A stretch of DNA of 64,000 bases from CADEED01 sp963842515 (GTDB lineage Bacteria > Pseudomonadota > Gammaproteobacteria > Steroidobacterales > Steroidobacteraceae). The notes below the pieces were generated by a model that saw only the letters and a program-made list of their open reading frames with translations, searched no databases and was not told the DNA's origin. A program made the translations under genes and the position numbers. The stretch lies in NCBI GenBank assembly GCA_963842515.1, contig CAWJGO010000002.1, forward strand, positions 62,001 through 126,000, given 5' to 3'. Positions 1 through 8,194 of this stretch are shown here, piece after piece (positions within the stretch are counted from its first letter, which is position 1; each line of letters starts with the position of its first letter).

Positions 1-160
1 TGCGGTGCTGCGTCACCTCGTCGTGAACATGGACGAAGCCGTGACCGAGCCGTCGCCGATGGCGAAAGCCGCGCAGGAAGAGAAGGAAGGCGGCCCGCGC
101 AGAAGCCGTGACGACTCGCCGTTTGGCGGTGATGACGACGACATGGGAGTGAACGCATGA
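1..160 (+). CDS. rpsF: 30S ribosomal protein S6, C-terminal end (partial)
   Basis: Only the last 52 codons are in the window, so the start lies to the left. The visible part reads through the conserved LRHLV segment at the end of the S6 fold and then a long charged, low-complexity tail (KAAQEEKEGG, GGDDDD) before the stop at 158-160. S6 binds 16S rRNA with S18 in the platform of the small subunit. Its stop overlaps the rpsR start in an ATGA junction, which points to translational coupling. The identification rests on the tail and the rpsF-rpsR-rplI order; the body of the protein is not visible. Confidence 0.85.
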   Translation, partial: AVLRHLVVNMDEAVTEPSPMAKAAQEEKEGGPRRSRDDSPFGGDDDDMGVNA

Positions 161-447
161 AAGACGATAAACCGCGTCGTGGTGGCCCGGGCGGAGGTAG
201 TGGTGGCGGTGGCGGCGGTGGCAACCGTTCGTTCTCTCGCCGTCGCAAGTTCTGCCGTTTCACCGCCGAGGGCGTGAAGCAGATCGACTACAAGGATCTG
301 GGCACGTTGAAGCAGTACATCACCGAGACTGGCAAGATCGTCCCCAGCCGGATCACGGGCACCAAGGCGTTCTACCAGCGCCAACTCTCGTCGGCGATCA
401 AGCGTGCGCGTTACCTCGCGCTGCTGCCGTACACCGACCAGCACTGA
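157..447 (+). CDS. rpsR: 30S ribosomal protein S18
   Basis: 96 residues. The core from about residue 24 carries the family hallmarks RRRKFCRF, IDYKDLGTLKQYI, GKIVPSRITGT and RARYLALLPY. S18 forms a heterodimer with S6 on 16S rRNA. The protein is about 20 residues longer than the usual 75 because of a glycine-rich N-terminal stretch (residues 8-22, including seven glycines in a row) not typical of S18. The start is fixed by the ATGA overlap with rpsF; no internal ATG precedes the core. It sits 8 bases before rplI in one operon. Confidence 0.97.
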   Translation: MKDDKPRRGGPGGGSGGGGGGGNRSFSRRRKFCRFTAEGVKQIDYKDLGTLKQYITETGKIVPSRITGTKAFYQRQLSSAIKRARYLALLPYTDQH

Positions 448-455
448 GGTTCATC

Positions 456-905
456 ATGGACGTCATTCTCTTAACCAAGGTGGCCAACCTCGGCACCATC
501 GGTGATCGCGTCAAGGTGAAGTCGGGCTACGGCCGCAACTTCCTGCTGCCGAAAGGCAAGGCGACGCTCGCCACTCCCGAAAACGTCAAGAAGTTCGAAG
601 CGCGTCGCGTGGAGCTCGAGAAAGCTGCACGCGAACAGTTTCAGGACGCGGAAAGCCGCGCTGCGGCGTTCAAGGACTTCAAGCTGCAGATCACGGCGAA
701 GGCGGGCACCGAAGGCAAGCTGTTCGGCTCGATCGGCACGGCGGACATCGCCGAGGCGGCCACCAACGCGGGTCACAAGGTGGCGCGTGCGGAAGTGCGC
801 TTGCCCACCGGCCCATTGCGCACCGTCGGCGATCACACGATCACCCTGCACCTGCACACTGACATCGACGTGCAGCTGCCGGTGGTGATCACCGCCGAAG
901 ACTGA
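456..905 (+). CDS. rplI: 50S ribosomal protein L9
   Basis: 149 residues, the normal size. The N-terminal 23S rRNA-binding domain shows MDVILLTKVANLG and GYGRNFLLPKGKA. A charged connecting helix follows (residues about 45-75) and then the C-terminal domain with EGKLFGSIGTADIA. L9 sits at the base of the L1 stalk. It is the last gene of the rpsF-rpsR-rplI unit and is followed by hairpins, the second with a T-rich tail. Confidence 0.97.
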   Translation: MDVILLTKVANLGTIGDRVKVKSGYGRNFLLPKGKATLATPENVKKFEARRVELEKAAREQFQDAESRAAAFKDFKLQITAKAGTEGKLFGSIGTADIAEAATNAGHKVARAEVRLPTGPLRTVGDHTITLHLHTDIDVQLPVVITAED

Positions 906-910
906 GAAAA

Positions 911-947
911 GAAAATATCCCGAAGCCGCAATGGCTTCCGGATTTTC
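911..947 (+). other. imperfect hairpin after rplI
   Basis: GAAAAT ... CCGAAGCC, a short loop, GGCTTCCGG ... ATTTTC form a long imperfect stem immediately after the rplI stop. It has no clean T-run of its own and may act with the stronger terminator 15 bases downstream or protect the 3' end. Confidence 0.45.
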
Positions 948-960
948 TGCGAAGACACAG

Positions 961-994
961 CGCCCCGTGATGGACTCACGGGGCGTTTGTTTTT
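961..994 (+). terminator. rho-independent terminator of the rpsF-rpsR-rplI operon
   Basis: A perfect 10-bp stem (CGCCCCGTGA / TCACGGGGCG) with a 5-base loop is followed directly by TTTGTTTTT. It separates the ribosomal protein operon from dnaB. Confidence 0.88.
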
Positions 995-1026
995 AGAGTC
1001 GACGCACCCGGGGGTATTCAATCCAC

Positions 1027-2425
1027 ATGTCCAGCACGCCGAAATTCCGCCGCGAGTCCTCTGGCCCCAGCGACCTGCGCGCGCCTCCGCATTCCATCGA
1101 AGCGGAGCAGGCGGTGCTCGGCGGGCTCATGCTCGACCGGCAGGCCTGGGACAACGTCGGCGACGTGGTGGTCCCGGACCACTTCTTCCGTCCGGATCAC
1201 AAGCTCATATTCGAAAGCATCGCGTCGCTGGCCGGCGAGGCACAGCCCTGCGATCCGGTCACTGTCTCCGAACACCTGCAGCGGCTCGGCAAACTCAACG
1301 ATGCCGGCGGACTCGCGTATCTCGGCACGCTGACGCGCGACACACCCGGCGCCGCCAACGTGCGTGCGTACGCGGAAATCGTCAAGGAGCGTGCGCTGTT
1401 GCGTGAGCTCGTGAGCGCGGGCGGTGAGATCGCGAGCTCCGTGTGGAGCAGAAGAGGGCGAAAGCGCGCGCGATCTCGTCGAGCGTGCGGAGCGCAGGAT
1501 TTTCGCGATCGCCGAAGGGTCGAGCCGCGGCAAGGGATACGTGAGCGCGCGCCAGGCGCTGCCGGCGCTGGTCGATCAGATCGACGACCTGTACAACAAC
1601 CCTAACAAGCCACGCGGCCTGCCGACCGGCTATCTCGACTTCGATTCGAAGACCGGCGGTTTGCGCGGCGGCGACCTGCTGATCATCGCCGGCCGTCCGT
1701 CGATGGGTAAGACGACGCTCGCCATCAACATGGCCGAGCACGCGGCGCTCAAGGAAGGCATCCGCGCCTCGGTCGCCATCTTCAGCCTGGAAATGCCGGC
1801 CGAACAGATCCTGACGCGCATGCTCGCCTCGGTGGGCAGCGTGCACCTCGGCAACATCCGCAGCGGCAAGTTGTCCGAAGACGACTGGCCGCGCATCACC
1901 GGCGCCACCAAGCAGCTCCAGGATGCAAAGATTTTCATCGATGACACGCCGGCCCTGACACCGACCGAGCTCCGCGCGCGCGCACGCCGCATCAAGCGCG
2001 AGCACGGCCTGGATCTCATCGTCGTGGACTATCTACAGCTCATGTCCGTGCCCGGCACCAAGGAAAACCGCGCCACGGAAATCTCCGAGATCTCGCGCGG
2101 CTTGAAGGCGCTGGCCAAGGAAATTCACTGCCCGGTGATCGCGCTGTCGCAGCTGAATCGCGGCGTGGAGCAGCGTGAGAACAAGAGGCCGGTGATGTCG
2201 GACCTTCGCGAATCCGGCGCAATCGAACAGGACGCAGACATGATCCTGCTCATCTATCGCGAAGAGGTATACGACAAGAACACGGCGAAGAAGGGCGTCG
2301 CCGACATCGATCTCGCCAAACACCGCAACGGCGAGACGGGCGACATCCGCCTCACGTTCCGCGGTCAGTTCAGCCGCTTCGAAAACTACGCGGATCCGTC
2401 ATACGGCGAAGGAATCATGCGTTGA
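1027..2425 (+). CDS. dnaB: replicative DNA helicase DnaB (one apparent 1-base insertion)
   Basis: DnaB is the hexameric 5'-3' helicase at the replication fork. The N-terminal DnaG-interacting domain (SIEAEQAVLGGLMLD) is read from ATG 1027; the RecA-like motor follows with Walker A GRPSMGKT, SLEMP, IVVDYLQLM and SQLNR. The two parts are in different frames. Removing one A near 1450 joins them as VWSEEGESARDLVERAE, which aligns without gaps to the linker of other DnaB proteins and gives 465 residues, the normal length. DnaB is essential and nothing else is missing, so a sequencing or assembly insertion is more likely than a pseudogene. Its stop overlaps the alr start (TTGA). Confidence 0.93.
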
Positions 2426-3520
2426 CCCGGTTGATTCGCGCGCTGATCGACACCGCCGCGCTGCGCCACAACCTCGGCACCATTCGCGCGTACGCGCCCG
2501 GTGCCAAGGTCATGGCCGTCATCAAGGCCAATGCCTACGGCCACGGGCTCGTGTCGACCGCGCTTGGCGCTGGCCGACGCGGACAGCTTTCGCCGTCGCG
2601 CGGCTCGAAGAGGGCTTGAGCCTGCGCGCTGCGGGCATCGGCGCACCCATCGTGCTGCTCGAGGGCGTGTTCAATGCCGAGCAGCTGGCCGAAGCTGCGC
2701 ATCATGGCTTCGAGCTGGTCGTGCACGATCCGCTGCAGCTCAAGTTGCTGGAGGCGCATCGCGGCGCCGAGCGGTTCGTCGTGTGGATCAAGATCGACAC
2801 TGGCATGAACCGCCTGGGATTTCGCCCGGAAGCCGTTGCCGGAGCAATCGCGCGCCTGCGGGCACTCACGGTGCCGGCGCTGGAGCTGCGTGTCATGACG
2901 CACCTGGCGCGCGCCGACGAGCGCAATGAAATGATGACTCGCGAACAAGTTGCCGTGTTCGACGAGACGTTGGCGACAGCCGGTCTGGCTGGCGCGCAGC
3001 GCCTCGCCACGAGCATCGGCAATTCCGCGGGTACGCTGGGCTGGCCAATGGCGCACGGTGACTGGGTGCGGCCTGGGCTTGCGCTTTATGGCGTCTCGCC
3101 GTTCGCGGACGAGAGCGCGGAGAAACATGGCCTGCGTCCGGTCATGACGCTGGAGACAACGGTACTCACGGTGCGTGAAGTGAAGCGAGGTGAGACGGTG
3201 GGTTACGCGTGGCGCGTGGCGCGCCGAGCGCGAACAGTTCGATCGCAATCCTTGCGGCTGGCTACGGTGATGGGCTGCCGCGGCATCTGGCCAATGGCAC
3301 GCCGGTACTCGTCGGCGGCGCGCGTTACCCGCTGGTGGGGCGCGTATCGATGGACATGATTGCGGTGGATGTCACCCGCGCGCCCAAAGTCACGGCGGGT
3401 AATCGCGTGGTGGTCTGGGGCGAGGGTCTGCCGGTGGAGGAGGTCGCGGCCCACGCGGGCACGATTCCTTATGAATTGCTCTGCGGCGTCAGCCAGCGAG
3501 TCCCGCTCGAACTGAAATGA
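2422..3520 (+). CDS. alr: alanine racemase (four apparent 1-base insertions)
   Basis: Alr is a PLP enzyme that interconverts L- and D-alanine for peptidoglycan. The start is TTG 2422, overlapping the dnaB stop; the N-terminus reads ALIDTAALRHN and the PLP lysine lies in VIKANAYGHG. The frame changes at about 2565 and 2591 (restoring ALADADSFAVARLEE) and at about 3208 and 3239 (restoring VGYGGAWRAERE, which holds the catalytic tyrosine, then SIAILAAGYGDG). Every correction is removal of one base, and the repaired protein is 364 residues, the family length. Four separate, perfectly repairable insertions in a normally essential gene argue for sequence error. The C-terminal domain (RVSMDM ... AGTIPYELLC) is intact. 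Confidence 0.9.
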
Positions 3521-3606
3521 CGGGGCCTGACCTCTCTGCAGAAAAAAGGGCCTGACCTGCTTTGAGGTCTGGCCCTCTTTGCTAGCAAATGGGGTCTGAC
3601 CCCATT
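3519..3606. repeat. cluster of short GGGxCTGACC palindromic repeats
   Basis: Between the convergent alr and FHA genes lie several copies of one short motif: GGGGCCTGACC (3522-3532), AGGGCCTGACCT (3547-3558), its inverted copy AGGTCTGGCCCT (3565-3576), and the near-perfect palindrome AATGGGGTCTGACCCCATT (3588-3606). This is the build of REP-type intergenic repeats. Whether it is dispersed through the genome cannot be told from one window. Confidence 0.6.
3541..3577 (-). terminator. terminator of the FHA/PP2C operon
   Basis: The 12-bp stem AGGGCCTGACCT / AGGTCTGGCCCT (one mismatch, 6-base loop) is flanked on its left by AAAAAA. Read leftward, that is a hairpin followed by a U-run, suiting the end of the minus-strand FHA gene. 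On the plus strand the tail is only CTTT, so it is weaker for alr. Confidence 0.65.
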
Positions 3607-3613
3607 CCTGTCC

Positions 3614-4328
3614 CTACGCCTCGAAGAATCCCATCTTCACGCCGGCGAGCTGGATCACGTCATTGTCCGTGAGCTTGCGCGCCTGGCTGCCGATGGCGGT
3701 GCCATTGACCAGCGGAAAGTTGTTAGGCGTGTCGCTGTCGACGTGCACGATGAAGAACCCGTCCTGGCGCCGCGTGATCGCCGCCACCTGGATGCCCGGC
3801 CTGCCGAGCGTGGTCAGGGCCTTGTTGAGCTCGAGCTCGCGTCCCGCGAATGAACCGGACAGTACCTGCAGCTTGGCTTTCTTGATCGGCGACTTTGCCT
3901 TCAATGCCCTTGCGCATGCCGCTTGCCGACATATCCGCGGACACCCTCTCTGCGGCGTCCTTCACTGCGCGCATCTTCTCGGCGGCCGGGCGCGACGAAG
4001 GCTGGATGACCATCGTCTTTTCGAATTCGTCCTGGGCCTCGTCGTCTTCGACGAAACGCAGCTGGTGATGTCCGACCGTGACGACGTCGCCGTGTTGCAG
4101 GGCATGCTTCTTGATGAGCTTGCCGTTGACGTACGTGCCGTTCGTGCTGTTCAGATCCTCGAGAAACGAGTCGTTGAGGATGTTGATGATCAGCGAGTGA
4201 TGACCCGAGACCGCCGAGTTATCGATGCGGATGTCGTTGTCGGGGAGACGGCCAATCGTGTACCGCTCCTTGTTCATGTTGTATTCGGCGAGGACCTGGT
4301 TATCCAGGCTTAAGACCAGACGTGCCAT
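3614..4328 (-). CDS. double FHA-domain protein (one apparent 1-base insertion)
   Basis: FHA domains bind phosphothreonine peptides. The first (residues about 1-95) shows YTIGRLPDNDIRI, the SGHH motif and LEDLNSTNGTYVNG, all of which place the binding loops. A linker of about 40 residues follows, then a second, more divergent FHA fold (TTLGRPGIQVAAI, PLVNGTAIG). The two halves are in different frames; removing one base in GAAGGCAAAG near 3896 joins them as one 237-residue protein. Two separate proteins are possible but the second half has only a weak TTG start. It lies 29 bases after the PP2C phosphatase gene, so the pair probably reads and reverses Ser/Thr phosphorylation. No matching kinase gene is in the window. 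Confidence 0.8.
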
Positions 4329-4357
4329 TGAGTGCGCCTTCCTATGACTGAGGGGCC

Positions 4358-5182
4358 TTAACTAAACCAGCCCAGAAGTTTGTCCATCACTCCGCGACTC
4401 GCCGGGAACGCTTCGTTCGCCTGCGCGAGCACCACCGAGACGTTGTCACGACCACCGTTCTCGTTGGCTAACTGAATCAACTGCTTAGCAACCGTATCTA
4501 GATTAGCACCAAAGGTACTTATAGTTAAACGTATGTCTTCATCTTCGACCATGTCGGACAGCCCATCCGAGCAGAGAATGAAGATATCGCCCTTGTCGAC
4601 GGGATGTTCCTGCACCTCGACCTCGACCTGGGGTTCGACTCCCAAGGCTCGGGTCACGTAGTTCTTGTTGGCGGCACGCTGGGCTTCTTCCGGCGAATAG
4701 AAGCCGCGATCCACCAGCTCCTGCAGAAGCGAATGATCCATGGTGACCTGCGCGATCTGACTACCTCGCTGCCGATACAGTCGCGAGTCGCCGACATGCG
4801 CGATGGATATCTTGTTGTCGTAGAAGAGCGCGGCGACCACCGTGGTGCCCATGCCCTCGCACTCGGCCTGGGACCGTGCGGTCTGATAGATGATCTTGTT
4901 GGCCCGCGTGATGGCGTCGCGCAGCACGATCGAGGGGCGTGTGAGGCCGGTGGCGCGATCGAGCGAGCCCAGGTCCTCCCGAGCGAGTCCTTCACGAACG
5001 AGGTTGGTGATGGTCTTGACGGCGATGCCGCTGGCGACTTCGCCGGCGTTGTATCCACCCATGCCGTCGGCGAGAACTAACAAGCCCACGTCGACATCCG
5101 AGGCGATGGTGTCCTCATTGTGCTCGCGAACACGCCCGGTGTCGGTTTGGCCGACAAAGGTCAGTTTGCCCTTGAGGGTCAT
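4358..5182 (-). CDS. PP2C-family Ser/Thr protein phosphatase
   Basis: 274 residues, one cytoplasmic PPM/PP2C domain. Metal-binding motifs are in order: GQTDTGRVREHNED (residues about 11-24), LADGMGGYNAGE, IAHVGDSRLYR, ILCSDGLSDMVED and GGRDNVSVVLA, with the conserved aspartates present. The fold dephosphorylates phospho-Ser/Thr using two Mn or Mg ions. It is first in a two-gene unit with the double-FHA gene, an arrangement found with bacterial Hanks-type kinases and with type VI secretion control. The C-terminus ends shortly after the catalytic domain without a membrane segment. Confidence 0.92.
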   Translation of the reverse strand: MTLKGKLTFVGQTDTGRVREHNEDTIASDVDVGLLVLADGMGGYNAGEVASGIAVKTITNLVREGLAREDLGSLDRATGLTRPSIVLRDAITRANKIIYQTARSQAECEGMGTTVVAALFYDNKISIAHVGDSRLYRQRGSQIAQVTMDHSLLQELVDRGFYSPEEAQRAANKNYVTRALGVEPQVEVEVQEHPVDKGDIFILCSDGLSDMVEDEDIRLTISTFGANLDTVAKQLIQLANENGGRDNVSVVLAQANEAFPASRGVMDKLLGWFS

Positions 5183-5510
5183 GGCTGACCCCGAACCCTT
5201 TGATGTTCAGCGTGTTCTTGGATCACACCAATCTCAATGCTCAAAAACATTCCCTTACGGCCGCAAATGCGTCCGTAGCCTTCCCCGCAGATGCCATAAC
5301 CTACCAGCAGCGCAGCCCGGAGCTTACGCAATAAGTCACACTTCACCGCCAAGCGCGCGGCCAAAATCAACGACCTAGGGACGCAATGCTAATGGGAATG
5401 GGCTCGGTGCGCACCGGACTAATGCACACTAGGTCCTTCACCGGCTCCGGCGTCATTCAAGGCATGAACTTCGTCACGCTTTCGGACCCTGCGCCCGGAG
5501 GATTTTAGGG
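5183..5510. other. intergenic region between the PP2C gene and radA
   Basis: 328 bases between divergently transcribed genes, visibly less GC-rich than its neighbours. It should hold promoters in both directions, but I cannot place a convincing -35/-10 pair for either. A 63-codon minus-strand frame with a TTG start ends in an ATGA overlap with the PP2C gene; it has no recognisable domain. A ribosome-binding GGAGG lies at about 5499-5503, in front of radA. Confidence 0.5.
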
Positions 5511-6857
5511 ATGGCCAAACCGGCAATCGTCTTCATCTGCGCGGATTGTGGCGCTGAAACTCTGAAATGGCAGGGGCAATGCCCGCAATGTTCGCACTGG
5601 AACACCCTCGAGCAGAGGGCGGTCGTGCGCCGCCCGGCAGGGCCGGCGGCTCCTGCGTCACCGCCGGCGGCCCTGGCCGATGTTGCCGCGGACGAGCTTC
5701 CGCGCCTCGAAACCGGCATGGCAGAGCTCGACCGGGTCCTTGGCGGTGGACTGATTCCGGGTTCCGTGACGTTGCTAGGTGGCGAGCCGGGTATCGGCAA
5801 ATCCACGCTGCTGCTGCAGCTGGCTAACCACGCGGCACGGGTCACACCCACGCTGTACCTGTCGGCCGAGGAATCCGCCGCTCAGATCGGCCTGCGGGCC
5901 CGGCGGCTCGGAGTATCCGGCTCGCACCTGCGCGTGGTCGCCGACACGGATCTCGAATCGATGATGGCTCGCGCCCGCGACGAGGGCGTCAAGCTGCTGA
6001 TCGTCGATTCCATCCAGACCGTGCAGCTGCAGTCGGTGGGTACGGCCGCCGGTGCCATCACACAGCTCAAGGAATGCACGGCACAACTGGTGCGCTTCGC
6101 CAAGAGCTCGGGCGTGAGCGTCATCATCGTCGGGCACGTGACCAAGGACGGCGCCATCGCCGGCCCGCGCGTGCTCGAACACCTGGTCGACACCGTGCTC
6201 TATTTCGAAAGCGATGCATCCAGCCGGTTCCGAAACGTGCGCGCCACCAAGAATCGCTTCGGCTCGGTAGGTGAGCTGGCGTTTTTTCACATGGGCGAGT
6301 CGGGTTTGCGCGAGGTGCGCAACCCGTCGGCGATTTTCCTCGCGCGTTCCGGCGTACCCGCCCCGGGCAGCATCGTCGCGGTTACCCGCGATGGCCGACG
6401 GCCGCTGCTGGTCGAGCTGCAGGCGCTGGTGGATCGCATGCGCTTCGGGTCTCCTCGGCGCGTCGCGCAGGGGCTCGATGCACAGCGCGTCGCGATGTTG
6501 TTAGCGGTGATGAATCGCCACGGGGGTGTCAGCCTTCAGGACTACGACGTGTTCGTGAATCTCGTCGGCGGTCTCGAAGTCACGGAAACCGCCTGCGATT
6601 TGCCGGTGGCGCTGGCTTTGGCCTCGAGCCTCGCGGACAAGCCCATCGCCCAGGAGCTGGTCGCCTTCGGCGAAATCGGCCTCACCGGGGAGCTTCGGCC
6701 GGTGGCCTATGGCGAGGAGCGCTTGCGCGAGGCGGCCAAGCAGGGGTTCACCACGGCGCTGATACCCCGGGACAATGCGCCGCGTACTCCAATCGAAGGG
6801 TTGAAAATTCTCGAGCTGACGCGCATCGACGAGGCGTTGAAGGCTGCGCTGGGCTGA
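5511..6857 (+). CDS. radA: DNA repair protein RadA
   Basis: 448 residues. The N-terminal C4 zinc finger (CADCG ... CPQCSHWN) is followed by a RecA-like ATPase core with Walker A GGEPGIGKST, the RadA-specific KNRFG motif (ATKNRFGSVGELAFF, residues about 248-262) and a C-terminal Lon-like domain (GGLEVTETACDLPVALALASS). RadA promotes branch migration and D-loop extension during recombinational repair. GGAGG upstream supports the ATG at 5511. It converges with the CorC-like gene, leaving only 19 bases between stops. Confidence 0.97.
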   Translation: MAKPAIVFICADCGAETLKWQGQCPQCSHWNTLEQRAVVRRPAGPAAPASPPAALADVAADELPRLETGMAELDRVLGGGLIPGSVTLLGGEPGIGKSTLLLQLANHAARVTPTLYLSAEESAAQIGLRARRLGVSGSHLRVVADTDLESMMARARDEGVKLLIVDSIQTVQLQSVGTAAGAITQLKECTAQLVRFAKSSGVSVIIVGHVTKDGAIAGPRVLEHLVDTVLYFESDASSRFRNVRATKNRFGSVGELAFFHMGESGLREVRNPSAIFLARSGVPAPGSIVAVTRDGRRPLLVELQALVDRMRFGSPRRVAQGLDAQRVAMLLAVMNRHGGVSLQDYDVFVNLVGGLEVTETACDLPVALALASSLADKPIAQELVAFGEIGLTGELRPVAYGEERLREAAKQGFTTALIPRDNAPRTPIEGLKILELTRIDEALKAALG

Positions 6858-6876
6858 CGCAGGAACGGTTCGCAGA

Positions 6877-8166
6877 CTACTTCGGCGCGGGTCCCGCAGC
6901 GCGGCGCGCCCGCACCGTGCGAATGGTGTTTTCGCCGATCTGCAGCACCTCGAACTGGTACTCGCCCACGTCCACCTTGTCGCCGGCCTCGGGCAGCGTC
7001 TCGAGTTTCTCGACGAGCAGACCATTGAGTGTCTTTGGGCCGTCCGTGGGCAGTTGCCATCCGAGCGAACGATTGATCGCACGAATCGTGGCACTGGCGT
7101 TGATGATGAATACACCGGGCGCCTCACGGTGCACGTGTTTGTGCGTGACGGTGGCCGGATCGGTGGTGAATTCGCCGACGATCTCCTCGAGGATGTCCTC
7201 GAGCGTGACGAAGCCCTGGATGTCGCCGTACTCGTCGACGACGAACGCCATGCGGCGGCGGTTGCGCTGAAACTGGTTGAGCTGCACGGTGAGCGAGGTG
7301 CCTTCGGGCACGAAGTAAGGTTCGCGTGCGCGTGCGAGCTCCACCAGGCGTTCGCGTGACAACGTGTCGCGCGCCAGCTCCTGCGCCACGCGTTTCATGT
7401 GGATGATGCCAATGAGGTTGTCGAGCTCGCCTTCGTGCAAGGGCAGCCGCGTATGCGGCGTGTTGCGCAACTGGTCGAGGATGTCTTCCCAGTTGTCATC
7501 GACATTGATCGAGGCGATGTCCTGGCGCGGAATCATGATGTCGTTGACGGTGATGTGCTCGAGATCGAGGATGGAGAGCAGCATCTGCCGGTGGCGCGTG
7601 GGAATCATCGGGCCGGCTTCGGCGACCACCGAGCGCAGCTCGTCGGGAGACATGGTCTGGCCACTCTGGTTGACCGTTTTGACGCCGAACAACCTGAGGA
7701 ACGCGTAGGCCGCCTTGTTGGTGAACCAGCTTATGGGGGTCATCACGAAGACGAGCGTCTTGTAGATATAAGTGGAAGACAACGCCACCGGATCGGGTTT
7801 CAGCGCGGCGTAGATTTTCGGCGCCAGTTCGCAGAAGACGATCATGACGATCGAAAGCACAGCCATCGTGACCGGGATCGCGTGTTCGTACGGTGTGCGC
7901 TGAGCTAACAATGTCGCGATCGACGATGCGGCCACGCTGGCGAGCGCCAGCAGCACCAGGTTGGCCCCGAGCCAATTCTCGGGCTTGTTGAGCAGCGCAT
8001 CCAACGCCTTCGCCGTGCGCTTGCCGGCCTTGGCGGCGGCGCGAATCTTGTAGCGGTTGGCCGACAACATTGCCACTTCGGTACCCGAGGAGAACGCGAT
8101 CAGCAGCAGCAGGACTACGAGCGCGATGCCGAGGATGTAGGAGGGTGCGTTTTGCATATGCCCCAT
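6877..8166 (-). CDS. CNNM/HlyC-CorC family membrane protein
   Basis: 429 residues. An N-terminal DUF21 transmembrane domain has about four segments (ILGIALVVLLLLIAFSSGTE; NLVLLALASVAASSIATLLA; AIPVTMAVLSIVMIVFCELA; a fourth near 125-145). A CBS pair follows (residues about 200-320, with VNDIMIPRQDI and MAFVVDEYGDIQGFVTLEDI), then a C-terminal CorC_HlyC domain. The family is linked to Mg2+/Co2+ efflux and metal tolerance; substrate is not readable here. The gene lies head to head with ffh, as in many gammaproteobacteria. ATG 8166 or, three codons later, ATG 8157 could be the start. Confidence 0.9.
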   Translation of the reverse strand: MGHMQNAPSYILGIALVVLLLLIAFSSGTEVAMLSANRYKIRAAAKAGKRTAKALDALLNKPENWLGANLVLLALASVAASSIATLLAQRTPYEHAIPVTMAVLSIVMIVFCELAPKIYAALKPDPVALSSTYIYKTLVFVMTPISWFTNKAAYAFLRLFGVKTVNQSGQTMSPDELRSVVAEAGPMIPTRHRQMLLSILDLEHITVNDIMIPRQDIASINVDDNWEDILDQLRNTPHTRLPLHEGELDNLIGIIHMKRVAQELARDTLSRERLVELARAREPYFVPEGTSLTVQLNQFQRNRRRMAFVVDEYGDIQGFVTLEDILEEIVGEFTTDPATVTHKHVHREAPGVFIINASATIRAINRSLGWQLPTDGPKTLNGLLVEKLETLPEAGDKVDVGEYQFEVLQIGENTIRTVRARRAAGPAPK

Positions 8167-8179
8167 AGCATAGGGCTTC

Positions 8180-8185
8180 TATAAT
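8180..8185 (+). promoter_or_regulatory. -10 box of the ffh promoter
   Basis: TATAAT at 8180-8185, with no clear -35 at the right distance. Transcription would start near 8192, only about three bases before the ffh ATG at 8195. The divergent CorC-like gene starts 29 bases away, so regulation of the two may be linked. Confidence 0.6.
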
Positions 8186-8194
8186 CCGCCCCCT

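Noticed and set aside
1440..3240. Programmed frameshifting in dnaB and alr
   Set aside because: No slippery heptamers or downstream structures; five separate +1 events in two genes and many more in the RND genes point to a common technical cause.
5179..5370. 63-codon minus-strand frame ending in an ATGA overlap with the PP2C gene
   Set aside because: TTG start, no recognisable feature; the overlap alone is not enough to call a gene.
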